DNA of 54,244 nucleotides. Origin: a virus. A program made the translations under genes and the position numbers. The notes beneath the pieces were generated by a model. The model did no database searches, was not told where the DNA came from, and worked only from the letters and a program-made list of their open reading frames with translations. The stretch lies in IMG/VR virus record IMGVR_UViG_3300025646_000052, positions 1 through 54,244 of that record; one strand, 5' to 3'. The stretch's first letter is position 1. The number at the start of each line of letters is the position of its first letter. Of this stretch, positions 16,750 through 26,100 are shown piece after piece.

Positions 16750-17901
16750 ATGACAAACAGAGAAATGCTTGCTGAAGCAATCGCTGATGCAAAAGCTGTT
16801 AAAGAAACTGCTATTGCAAATGCAAAGGCTGCTTTAGAAGAAGCTTTTACTCCTTACCTTAAAGAAAAATTTTCTGCTAAATTGCAAGAAATGGACGAAG
16901 AAGAGGAAGTAAAAGAAATGAAGCACAGCAAAGATGAAGTTAAAGAAGAAACTTCTGAGCCTCATGGTAATATTGGAGAGAAAACTCCTGAAGGTGAGCC
17001 TTTAGGTTTTCTTGAAGAAGAAGACATGGACGAAGAAATGGATTTAGACGAAATCTTAGCTGAACTCGATGGAATGGATGAGGCCGAAGAAGAGGAAGAA
17101 GTTGAAGTTGACGCTGAAGAAGAAGGCGAAGGCGAAGAAATGGAAGACGAAGATATCGACCTTGAAGAGATGTCAGAAGACGATCTCAAATCATTCATCG
17201 AAGACGTAATCCGCGATATGGTTGGTTCTGGTGAGTTAGAAGCTGGTGAAGAATTCGAAATGGAAGACGACATGGAAATGGACGGCGAAATGGAAGATGA
17301 AGAATCAGTTGAAGACGAAGTAGAAGTAGACGAAATCATGGAAGGAGAAGAAGAGATTGAAGAAGGTTTAGGTGACAAGTTAAACAAAGTAATCCAAAGA
17401 ATGAAAGACAACGCCGCTGCTGGCCGTCCTTTAATCGACGATGAAATGTTTAAGTTTGTAGATAAGGCCGATTTATTACCTCCTGGATTAGTATCTAAAG
17501 GTATGGAAAAATCAGGCGCTGGTAGAACTTCATCAATTGGTGAAACAGAAGAAAGGGACGAAATGAAGAAAGAAATCGACGAACTAAAAGCCGATCTTCA
17601 AGAAGTTAACCTTCTTAACGCTAAACTTCTTTATGTAAATAAGATTTTTGGGTCTAAGAACTTATCTGAGTCTCAAAAAGTAAAAGTATTGGAAGCTTTT
17701 GATAAAGCTAAATCAACAACTGAAGCAAAACTTGTATTTGAAACTATCAATGAAAACACAAGCTCTACAACTCGTGTAAACGAATCAGTAAGAGGAATGG
17801 CTTCTAAAGTTATTGGTACTACAGCTCCAACAAAACAACCAATTCTCGAAGTAAACGAGCAATTTGCAAGATGGCAAGTTCTCGCTGGTATTAAAAAATA
17901 A
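16750..17901 (+). CDS. Prohead core scaffolding protein (T4 gp22-like)
   Basis: 383 aa. The frame is open from a TTG at 16741, but the ATG at 16750, preceded by GAGGAAA, is preferred. Residues about 55-220 are extremely acidic (Glu/Asp/Met runs such as MDEEMDLDEILAEL and EEEVEVDAEEEGEGEEMEDE). The C-terminal third is helical (KKEIDELKADLQEVNLLNAK). This composition and the position directly before the capsid gene match scaffolds of T4-like phages, longer than T4 gp22 (269 aa). It should form the temporary core that templates the capsid and is then degraded by the protease. Confidence 0.82.
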   Translation: MTNREMLAEAIADAKAVKETAIANAKAALEEAFTPYLKEKFSAKLQEMDEEEEVKEMKHSKDEVKEETSEPHGNIGEKTPEGEPLGFLEEEDMDEEMDLDEILAELDGMDEAEEEEEVEVDAEEEGEGEEMEDEDIDLEEMSEDDLKSFIEDVIRDMVGSGELEAGEEFEMEDDMEMDGEMEDEESVEDEVEVDEIMEGEEEIEEGLGDKLNKVIQRMKDNAAAGRPLIDDEMFKFVDKADLLPPGLVSKGMEKSGAGRTSSIGETEERDEMKKEIDELKADLQEVNLLNAKLLYVNKIFGSKNLSESQKVKVLEAFDKAKSTTEAKLVFETINENTSSTTRVNESVRGMASKVIGTTAPTKQPILEVNEQFARWQVLAGIKK

Positions 17902-17930
17902 AAATTAATTTAAAACAACTCTAAAACACT

Positions 17931-19571
17931 ATGTCACAAGTACAACAACTTTTAGAATCTGCTGCTGACGGATGGAAGAACATGCAGTCAGATGCTGCTA
18001 GATTGGCTTCAAAGTGGGAGAAGACAGGTTTATTAGAAGGTCTTAACGAAGGCTCTAAGAACAACATGTCTATCATCCTCGAGAACCAAGCTAAGCAATT
18101 AGTGGTTGAGCAATCACAAACTGGTCAAGGTGGTTCCTTTACTGTAGGAACTGGCGAGCAGTGGGCTGGTATCGCTTTACCATTAGTACGTAAGGTATTC
18201 GGTCAAATCGCTGCTAAAGAATTCGTTTCTGTACAGCCAATGAACTTACCTTCAGGCCTCGTATTCTATTTAGATTTCCAGTATGGTAACACTAAGAACC
18301 CATTTAGCGCTGGCCAATCTATGTATGGTACTACAGGTTCAACTTACCCATTCTCTACTCCAGCTGCTGAAGGTGGTTTATATGGTGCTGGTAGATTTAC
18401 TTTCTCTACTAACCAAACCTCTTCAACTGTATCAGCTACTGTAGCTTCAGCTTCTTTAGCTGACGTTAGATATGATTCATCTCTTTCAGCTTCTGTAGCT
18501 GCAGGTGAAGTTAAGAAATTTACTGTAGCCGCTTCTGGTTTACCTACATTTGATCCAGATGCAGTTCGTGGTTTCTTATTAATCTCAGGTGGTGCCGCTA
18601 CTGTAGCTACAGCTTTACCAGCTTTCACTACATACAATGGTACTAACATTAGCTTCTTTGTTACTGCTTCTACAGCTTTAACTAACGGTACAGCTACTTC
18701 AGCTAACTCAGTTGTATACTACAACAAGATTACTGCTGATAACAACCGTGGTGATTTCGAATCTTCAAGCTCATTTGCATATCCAAACACATTAAGCACT
18801 GGTAACATCGTTATCCCAGAAATTAATATCGGTATGCGTTCACAAGCCATCACTGCTAAGACTAAAAAGTTAAAGGCTGTATGGACTCCTGAATTCGCTC
18901 AAGACCTTAATGCTTATCAAGCTCTTGATGCCGAAGCTGAAGTAACTAACATCATGAGCGAGTACATTTCTTTAGAAATCGACCTCGAAATCCTTGATAT
19001 GTTAATTGAAGATGCTGCTGCTGGTACTGAGTACTGGTCAGTTATCTCTAACAGAACTATCACTGGTACTGAAACTGCTGTTTCTCAATTCGGTGATGCT
19101 GGATACTACAACACACAAGGCCAGTGGTTCCAGACTTTAGGTACTAAAATCAATAAGTTAAGCAACAAGATCCACCAGTTAACTCTTCGTGGTGGTGCTA
19201 ACTTTATGGTAGTATCTCCAACTGTTGCTACTATCATCGAATCTATCCCAGGCTTCGCTGCTGATAACTCAGACGCTGAAAAAATGGAATATGCATTTGG
19301 TGTACAGAAATCTGGTAATTTAAACAGCCGTTATAAGGTTTACAAGAACCCTTATATGACTGAAAACACTATCTTATTAGGTTTCCGTGGTACTCAATTC
19401 TTAGAGGCTGGTGCTGTATTTGCCCCATACATTCCTTTAATCATGACTCCTCTTGTGTACGATCCTGAGACATTTACTCCACGTAAAGGCCTCTTAACTC
19501 GCTACGCTAAGAAGATGTTACGTCCTGAATTCTACGGTAAGATCTACGTTAACGGTTTAACTAGCCTTTAA
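17931..19571 (+). CDS. Major capsid protein (T4 gp23-like)
   Basis: 546 aa versus 521 for T4 gp23. QWAGIALPLVRKVFGQIAA, EFVSVQPMNLPSGLVFYLDF and KKMLRPEFYGKIYVNGLTSL are typical gp23 sequence. The N-terminus carries candidate protease sites (LLE at 34-36, LNE at 38-40), fitting removal of a short propeptide by the gp21-like protease. A Ser/Thr/Ala-rich stretch near residues 160-270 looks like a surface insertion domain. It uses more C-ending codons than its neighbours (for example AAC, TAC and TTC), consistent with high expression. A strong terminator follows. Confidence 0.95.
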   Translation: MSQVQQLLESAADGWKNMQSDAARLASKWEKTGLLEGLNEGSKNNMSIILENQAKQLVVEQSQTGQGGSFTVGTGEQWAGIALPLVRKVFGQIAAKEFVSVQPMNLPSGLVFYLDFQYGNTKNPFSAGQSMYGTTGSTYPFSTPAAEGGLYGAGRFTFSTNQTSSTVSATVASASLADVRYDSSLSASVAAGEVKKFTVAASGLPTFDPDAVRGFLLISGGAATVATALPAFTTYNGTNISFFVTASTALTNGTATSANSVVYYNKITADNNRGDFESSSSFAYPNTLSTGNIVIPEINIGMRSQAITAKTKKLKAVWTPEFAQDLNAYQALDAEAEVTNIMSEYISLEIDLEILDMLIEDAAAGTEYWSVISNRTITGTETAVSQFGDAGYYNTQGQWFQTLGTKINKLSNKIHQLTLRGGANFMVVSPTVATIIESIPGFAADNSDAEKMEYAFGVQKSGNLNSRYKVYKNPYMTENTILLGFRGTQFLEAGAVFAPYIPLIMTPLVYDPETFTPRKGLLTRYAKKMLRPEFYGKIYVNGLTSL

Positions 19572-19599
19572 TAGTAGTTTAATCTAGAATTAAAATAGG

Positions 19600-19628
19600 G
19601 AGCCCCGCGAAAGCGGGGCTCTTTTTTT
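19600..19628 (+). terminator. Rho-independent terminator after the capsid gene
   Basis: GAGCCCCGC (19600-19608), GAAA loop, GCGGGGCTC (19613-19621), then seven T. A perfect 9-bp GC-rich stem, the strongest terminator in the window. Confidence 0.95.
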
Positions 19629-19661
19629 ATATGTATAATTAACAACAAACGTTCTTAATTT

Positions 19662-20393
19662 ATGACATCAAACCATCACAACGATGAGGTTTTCGTCGAG
19701 AAACGAAGACCCAAAGGTCCTATTAAATTTAAAATCCAATTAAATGAAGAACAAAAAGAAGCAAAAGCAAAAATATTAAACAATACAGTTACATTATTAG
19801 CTGGTTCAGCTGGTTCAGGTAAGACATTATTAGCATGTCAAATCGCATTAGAAAAATTATTTACGAAAGAATGCGATAAAATTATTATTACACGTCCTAC
19901 GGTGAGTAAGGAAGAAATCGGGTTCCTCCCCGGTGATCTCCGCGAAAAAATGGACCCATGGGTCCAGCCTATATACCAAAATATGTACACTCTGTACGAT
20001 AAAACAAAAATTGAAAAACTTATATCAGATGGACAGATCGAAATTGTTCCAGTATCTTTTATGCGTGGTAGAACTTTTCTCGATAGTGTGGTTATTGTGG
20101 ACGAAGCTCAAAACGTAACCCACGAACAAATGGAAATGATTGTTACTAGAATTGGTTTACGTAGTAAAATGATTATATGTGGAGACGATCACCAAGTAGA
20201 CTTAAAGCGTAAAGCTGATTCTGGATTTAGATTTTTATACTCAGCTGCACGTAAAGTAAAAAATATGTGTGCTATATCACTTAAAACTAATCATAGAGAT
20301 TCTATTGTAGAAGATTTAATTAATTTATACGAGGAAGCAGCCGAGCAAGGTATAGTATTAGGCACATCAGGTTCTAGTGGAAAAAATAAATAA
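19662..20393 (+). CDS. phoH: PhoH-like P-loop ATPase
   Basis: 243 aa. Walker A LLAGSAGSGKTLLA and Walker B VVIVDEAQN are clear, with TRPTVSKEEIGFLPGDLREK and ICGDDHQVDLKRKADSGF typical of PhoH. PhoH proteins are very common in marine and freshwater phages; they belong to a helicase-like ATPase family, and the role in infection is unsettled. It lies alone between the capsid terminator and the neck genes. Cytoplasmic, no membrane segment. Confidence 0.92.
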   Translation: MTSNHHNDEVFVEKRRPKGPIKFKIQLNEEQKEAKAKILNNTVTLLAGSAGSGKTLLACQIALEKLFTKECDKIIITRPTVSKEEIGFLPGDLREKMDPWVQPIYQNMYTLYDKTKIEKLISDGQIEIVPVSFMRGRTFLDSVVIVDEAQNVTHEQMEMIVTRIGLRSKMIICGDDHQVDLKRKADSGFRFLYSAARKVKNMCAISLKTNHRDSIVEDLINLYEEAAEQGIVLGTSGSSGKNK

Positions 20394-20406
20394 ATATATT
20401 TCTTTT

Positions 20407-20416
20407 AATATTTATA
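20407..20416 (+). promoter_or_regulatory. AATATTTATA late-signal motif
   Basis: Exact motif followed by ACAAAAAG, 10 bases before the ATG at 20427. Confidence 0.45.
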
Positions 20417-20426
20417 ACAAAAAGCA

Positions 20427-21605
20427 ATGGCAAACATCCCAATATATAATGGTGAACAAACTTGGGCTTCAGGTATAACTCCTTTTGGGTTTTACGATTC
20501 TGATTCTGAATTCCAAGCAGATGCTTTAAAAGTAACTAAATTTTGTGCTATTCGTTTAGGATATCCTATTGAAAACGTAGAACTACAGTCTGGCTCTTTC
20601 TTTACAGCGTTTGAAGAAGCTGTAACTGTATATGGCAATGAATTATATGCATATAAACAAAGAGAGGATTATTTATCTATTGAAGGAGCTGGAAAATCTT
20701 ATGGAGGAACTGATACAGATTTATCATCTTCATTAATTACCCCTAACATGGGTAATGTTATTCGCTTATCAGAACAATATGGTGAAGAAGCTGGAGTAGG
20801 AGGAAATACTAATTGGTATAGTGGATCTGTTGTTTTAACAGCTGGTGTTCAAGATTATGATTTAAATGAATGGGCTATAAACTCAGGTAGCCTTTCAGGA
20901 AGTGAACTTGAAGTAAAACGTGTTTATTTTAATGGTATTCCTGCTTCTGCTAATTATTATTATGGTGCTCCTGGATTTGGTTTAGGAGTAGGATTTGGTG
21001 GATTTTTAGGAGCATATGGTTTTACTGCTTACAACACAGCGTACTCTACTTTAGTAATGCCTGTAGCTTATGATATAGCAGCTATTCAAGAATTAGAAAT
21101 GTCTAACACAGTTAGAATGTCTAGCTATAGCTTTGAATTAATAAATAATAGACTTAGAATTTTCCCAATCCCAGGATCTGAGGATAATGGTGCTAATCTT
21201 TGGTTTCAATATTTAAATAAGACTGAAAGATTAAATAATTCATTCACTACAGGAAGTAATATTATTACTAATATCTCTCAGGTGCCTTACAGAAATATTT
21301 CTTATTCTCAAGTTAACTCTGTAGGTAGAATGTGGATTTTTGAATATACTTTAGCCTTATCTAAAGAAATGTTAGGTTTAGTTAGAAACAAATATTCAAC
21401 TATCCCTATCCCTGGAGCTGAAGTAACATTAAATGGTGGAGAATTAACAAGTCAAGCTGCTGCTGAAAAAAATGCTTTAGTTGAAAGATTAAGAATATAT
21501 TTTGACGAAACTTCTCGTAGATCTTTACTTGAAAGAAAATCAAATGAATCTACCTTTGCCCAAGAAGAGTTAAATAAAGTTCCAATGACAATATTTGTAG
21601 GATAA
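20427..21605 (+). CDS. Neck / head-completion protein (gp13-like)
   Basis: 392 aa, longer than T4 gp13 (309). The C-terminal part (LGLVRNKYSTIPIPGAEVTL, then GGELTSQAAAEKNALVERL and FAQEELNKVPM) is the part I associate with neck proteins of T4-like environmental phages. An unusual Gly/Tyr/Phe-rich loop (NYYYGAPGFGLGVGFGGFLG) sits near residues 175-200. It is followed at once by gp14-like and gp15-like genes, the T4 order. It should complete the filled head and form the tail-docking collar. Confidence 0.7.
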   Translation: MANIPIYNGEQTWASGITPFGFYDSDSEFQADALKVTKFCAIRLGYPIENVELQSGSFFTAFEEAVTVYGNELYAYKQREDYLSIEGAGKSYGGTDTDLSSSLITPNMGNVIRLSEQYGEEAGVGGNTNWYSGSVVLTAGVQDYDLNEWAINSGSLSGSELEVKRVYFNGIPASANYYYGAPGFGLGVGFGGFLGAYGFTAYNTAYSTLVMPVAYDIAAIQELEMSNTVRMSSYSFELINNRLRIFPIPGSEDNGANLWFQYLNKTERLNNSFTTGSNIITNISQVPYRNISYSQVNSVGRMWIFEYTLALSKEMLGLVRNKYSTIPIPGAEVTLNGGELTSQAAAEKNALVERLRIYFDETSRRSLLERKSNESTFAQEELNKVPMTIFVG

Positions 21606-21606
21606 A

Positions 21607-22152
21607 ATGGCATTATACGGTGAAGCACGTGATATAAGTCTATTTAGACATGTAAATAGAGAATTGATGCACAACATCATTTCTCAACAATGTGTTTTGT
21701 ACAAATATGATATTGAAGAAACTAAAGTAAATATTTACGGTGAATCTTCTACTGACAAATACTATCATCCCCCAATTTTATTATACTGCTTAATAGACAT
21801 CCCAGACCAATTATATAGTGTTAATGACATTAATATAGATTATACTTGGAACCCAACATTTAGATTTTTAAGAGACGATTTATTATCTGTATCTGCTGAA
21901 AATCCTAATGGAGCTAATGTAGTTCCTGAAGTAGGTGATATTATTATGTTCCAAGAAGCTTATTATGAAGTAGACACTATAGACCAAAGCAACTTCTTCG
22001 TAGGTAAAGATCCAGATTACCCATTTACTGATGATAATGGTAATAATCCTTTAGAAACTGATTTAGATAGATTTGGATATAATGTTGGAATTATTTGTTC
22101 TACTCACTATGTACCTGCTGATAAAGTTGGTATAACTAAAGAAAGAATGTAA
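21607..22152 (+). CDS. Neck protein (T4 gp14-like)
   Basis: 181 aa, shorter than T4 gp14 (256). EARDISLFRHVNRELMHNII at the start and the central GDIIMFQEAYYEVDTIDQSN followed by FFVGKDPDYPF match the gp14 pattern. It starts 2 bases after the gp13-like stop and its own stop overlaps the next start (TAATG). It acts with the gp13-like protein at the head-tail joint. Confidence 0.78.
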   Translation: MALYGEARDISLFRHVNRELMHNIISQQCVLYKYDIEETKVNIYGESSTDKYYHPPILLYCLIDIPDQLYSVNDINIDYTWNPTFRFLRDDLLSVSAENPNGANVVPEVGDIIMFQEAYYEVDTIDQSNFFVGKDPDYPFTDDNGNNPLETDLDRFGYNVGIICSTHYVPADKVGITKERM

Positions 22153-23099
22153 TGGCTACTACTGGAAGAAAACCTATACCAAAAACCCAAAAAGAAATAT
22201 CTATTGGGAAACATACTGCAATTGATAAAGAACAAGGTAACCCTAATTTTTCAGGTCGTTCTAATAGAGGTACTCAAAAATCAGCACAAGGAGAAACTAC
22301 TAAACCTTTAACTATTGGCATTCAAGATATTGATGAAGCAGTATTTTATTATTTTCAAAACATTATTCGTCCTTCTGTAGTACAAAACGGAAATAAAATT
22401 GAAGTTCCTGTATTATATGGTGCTCCTGAAAAATGGAAAGCTATTCAAAAGGATGGATATTATCGAGATAAAAATGGAGCTATTATGCTTCCTGTTATTG
22501 TAATTAAAAGAGATACTATTGAAAAAAATAGAACTATAGCTAATAAATTAGACGCTAATAACCCTAATAATTTTGCAGTTGTAAGTACAACTTGGAATAA
22601 AGATAATTATTATTCTAAATTTAATGTATTAAACAATAGAATCCCTACTAAAACTTATTTTACTACTGTAGTCCCAGATTATGTAACTTTAGACTATAGT
22701 TGTTTAATTCAAACCTATTATATAGATCAACTTAATAAAATAGTTGAGGCTATAAATTATGCTTCTGATGCATATTGGGGAGACCCACAACGTTTTCAAT
22801 TTAGAGCAATGATTGATTCTTTTGCTACTCCTACCGAACTTGTTCAGGATAATAATAGAGTAGTTAGAGCTAATTTTAATATAAGACTTAATGGGTATTT
22901 AATTCCTGATGTAATCCAAAAAAATGGAGTAAATTTTCCACAGTTTTCTGAGCGTTCTAAAATTTTATTTTCAATGGAAACTGTAAGTGATCCTGGTATA
23001 TTCATTGGAAACCAAAATTCAGATGGTAGAATAGAAACTCCAACACCTCAAGAATTAGAAGCACAAAAAAGAGTTAATAAAAGTACTTTAGTACCTTAA
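22152..23099 (+). CDS. Tail terminator / sheath stabiliser (T4 gp15-like)
   Basis: 315 aa (T4 gp15: 272). IEVPVLYGAPEKWKAIQKDG, LPVIVIKRDTI and RANFNIRLNGYLIPD follow the gp15 layout of a beta core with an VPV/T-YAxxEKW segment and a late strand NIRLNGYLIP. The N-terminal 55 residues are basic and disordered-looking. It is coupled to gp14 by TAATG, completing the 13-14-15 neck set. It should cap the tail tube and sheath at the head end. No terminator follows; a motif copy at 23117 precedes the fibre gene. Confidence 0.72.
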   Translation: MATTGRKPIPKTQKEISIGKHTAIDKEQGNPNFSGRSNRGTQKSAQGETTKPLTIGIQDIDEAVFYYFQNIIRPSVVQNGNKIEVPVLYGAPEKWKAIQKDGYYRDKNGAIMLPVIVIKRDTIEKNRTIANKLDANNPNNFAVVSTTWNKDNYYSKFNVLNNRIPTKTYFTTVVPDYVTLDYSCLIQTYYIDQLNKIVEAINYASDAYWGDPQRFQFRAMIDSFATPTELVQDNNRVVRANFNIRLNGYLIPDVIQKNGVNFPQFSERSKILFSMETVSDPGIFIGNQNSDGRIETPTPQELEAQKRVNKSTLVP

Positions 23100-23116
23100 T
23101 TTTTATTGTTTAAATC

Positions 23117-23126
23117 TATATTTATT
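23117..23126 (+). promoter_or_regulatory. TATATTTATT late-signal motif
   Basis: Variant of the motif, 18 bases before the ATG of the giant fibre gene at 23145. Confidence 0.4.
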
Positions 23127-23144
23127 AGATATACCTGAGATCAA

Positions 23145-26100
23145 ATGGCAAATATAAGATATCTAGACCAAGTAACAGTTGGCCCTTCCGTAACTTCTAT
23201 TAGTGGTGAATCCACTACTTCTGGCACATCTGGAACCGCAGGTTCTTCAGGCACAACTGGCTCATCTGGAACATCAGGATATTCAGGTTCTGCAGGTACT
23301 TCAGGTATTACTGGATCTTCAGGTCAATCAGGTTCTACTTCAGGAACATCAGGCTCTGGTGGTTCTTCAGGTACTTCAGGTGCCGTAGGTTCTTCAGGCG
23401 AATCTAGTACATCCGGCTCTTCAGGCGAATCAGGCACTTCAGGCACTTCAGGCTCTTCAGGCGAATCAGGTACTTCAGGCTCTTCAGGCGAATTTGGAAC
23501 ATCAGGTTCATCAGGAAGTTCAGGTTCATCAGGTAGTTTAGGTTCTTCAGGTAGTTCAGGTTCATCAGGTTCAAGTGGTTCTTCAGGTTCATCAGGTTCA
23601 AGCGGAACATCAGGTTTAAGCGGTTTTTCAGGTAGTTCAGGTTCATCAGGTAGTTCAGGTTCTTCAGGTAGTTCAGGTTCAAGTGGTTCATCAGGAAGTT
23701 CAGGTTCATCAGGTAGTTCAGGTTCATCAGGTAGTTCAGGTTCATCAGGTTCAAGTGGAGCTGATGGCTCTTCAGGTGAATCTGGTACTTCAGGTTCATC
23801 AGGAGTTGCTGGCTCATCCGGTACTTCAGGTTCATCAGGTTCAAATGGTTCATCTGGCACTTCAGGCGAATCTGGCACTTCAGGTTTAAGTGGATCTACA
23901 GGTTCAAACGGTACCTCAGGTAACACTGGTACCTCAGGTCAATCCGCTCAATCTTCAACATCAGGCTCTTCCGGCTCTTCAGGTACTACTGGCTCAACAG
24001 GAGCTGCAGGTACATCAGGCGAAGCTGCAACTTCAGGTTCAGCAGGTTCATCTGGTACAAATGGTACAAGTGGAAATTTAGGCTCATCAGGAGCCTCAGC
24101 TCAATCAGGCACTTCAGGCTCATCAGGTACAGTAGGTTCAACCGGAGCTGCGGGTACATCAGGTTTATCTGGTTCATCTGGTTCATCTGGTTCAACAGGA
24201 GAATCAGGTACTAGTGGAATTTCAGGTACTTCAGGCGAATCTAATTCTTCAGGAACTAATGGTTCTTCAGGCAATAGTGGTACATCTGGTGAATCCGGTA
24301 CATCAGGTTCAGCTGGCTCTTCAGGTACTATAGGCTCAAGTGGTACAGGTGCAGGCTCAGGTTCATCAGGTACTTCAGGTTCTTCAGGTGAATCTGCAAC
24401 TTCAGGTTCATCAGGCTCTTCAGGTTTAGCTGGCACATCAGGAGCTTTAGGTTCAAGCGGAGAATCAGCCCAATCAGGTACCTCAGGCTCTACAGGTTCA
24501 AACGGTACTTCAGGTAACACAGGAACATCTGGTCAATCAGCTCAATCTTCAACATCAGGCTCTTCAGGTTCTTCAGGTACTACTGGTTCAACTGGAGCTT
24601 CAGGTACATCAGGTGAATCTGGCACTTCAGGTTTATCAGGCTCTACAGGTTCAAACGGTACTTCAGGTAACACAGGTACTTCAGGTCAATCTGCTCAATC
24701 TTCAACATCAGGTTCTTCAGGTTCTTCAGGTACTACTGGCTCATCTGGTGAGTCTGGCACATCAGGTGAATCTGGCACTTCAGGTTTATCAGGTTCAACT
24801 GGTTCAAATGGTACCTCAGGTAACACAGGAACATCTGGTCAATCAGCTCAATCTTCAACTTCAGGTTCATCTGGTTCTTCAGGCACAACTGGCTCATCTG
24901 GTGAGTCTGGCACATCAGGTGAATCTGGATCTTCTGGTACTTCAGGTTCAACAGGTGAATCTGGTACCTCAGGTAATAATGCTACTTCAGGTTTATCAGG
25001 TTCATCAGGTACAGTAGGTTCAACAGGAGAATCAGGTACTTCAGGTGAATCAGGTACATCAGGTTCAGCTGGATCTTCAGGTACTATAGGTTCAAGTGGT
25101 ACAGGAGCTGGTGCTGGTACTTCAGGTGAATCTGGTTCATCAGGTGAATCTGCAACTTCAGGCTCAGCAGGCTCTTCAGGCTCAGCTGGTACATCAGGAG
25201 ATTTAGGATCATCAGGAGCATCAGCTCAATCAGGAACTTCAGGCTCTACAGGCTCAAATGGTACCTCAGGTAACACAGGAACATCTGGTCAATCAGCTCA
25301 ATCTTCAACTTCAGGTTCTTCTGGTACTTCAGGTACTACAGGTTCAACTGGCATAGCAAGTACTTCAGGTGAAGCTGGATCTTCAGGTTCATCAGGTTCT
25401 TCTGGTACCCAAGGTTCTACAGGAGCCGCAGGTACTTCAGGCGAATCTACTACATCTGGTACTTCAGGCTCTTCAGGTACAGTAGGTTCAACCGGAGCTG
25501 CTGGTACTTCAGGAGAAGCAGCCACATCTGGTACTTCAGGTTCTTCAGGTACTATAGGTTCAAGTGGTACAGGAGCTGGTGCTGGTACTTCAGGTGAATC
25601 TGGTTCATCAGGTGAATCTGCAACTTCAGGCTCTTCAGGTTCATCTGGTACAAACGGTACCTCAGGTAATATAGGATCATCAGGAGCATCAGCTCAATCA
25701 GGAACTTCAGGTTCTACTGGTTCAAACGGTACTTCAGGTAATACAGGCACTTCAGGCCAATCTGCCCAATCAGGCACATCAGGTAGCTCAGGCTCATCTG
25801 GAACTACAGGTTCAACAGGAGCTGCAGGTACTTCAGGCGAAGCTGCTACATCAGGCTCATCAGGCTCTTCTGGTACTCAAGGCTCAACAGGAGCCGCAGG
25901 TACTTCAGGCGAATCTACTACATCAGGCACTTCAGGTTCTTCGGGCACAGTAGGTTCAACTGGAGCTGCTGGTACTTCAGGAGAAGCAGCTACATCAGGC
26001 TCTTCAGGATCTTCAGGTACTATAGGTTCAAGTGGTACAGGTGCAGGCTCAGGTACATCAGGTATTTCAGGTTCTTCAGGTGAATCTGCAACTTCAGGTT

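Noticed and set aside
16962-17411. 149-aa Ser-rich minus-strand frame opposite the scaffold gene
   Set aside because: Antisense of GAA/GAC/GAT-rich scaffold codons yields Ser and Phe; no start context, and the + strand protein is well supported.
18344-18649. 101-aa minus-strand frame within the capsid gene
   Set aside because: Shadow of the Ala/Ser/Thr-rich capsid insertion region; no conserved features and no minus-strand gene is supported elsewhere.
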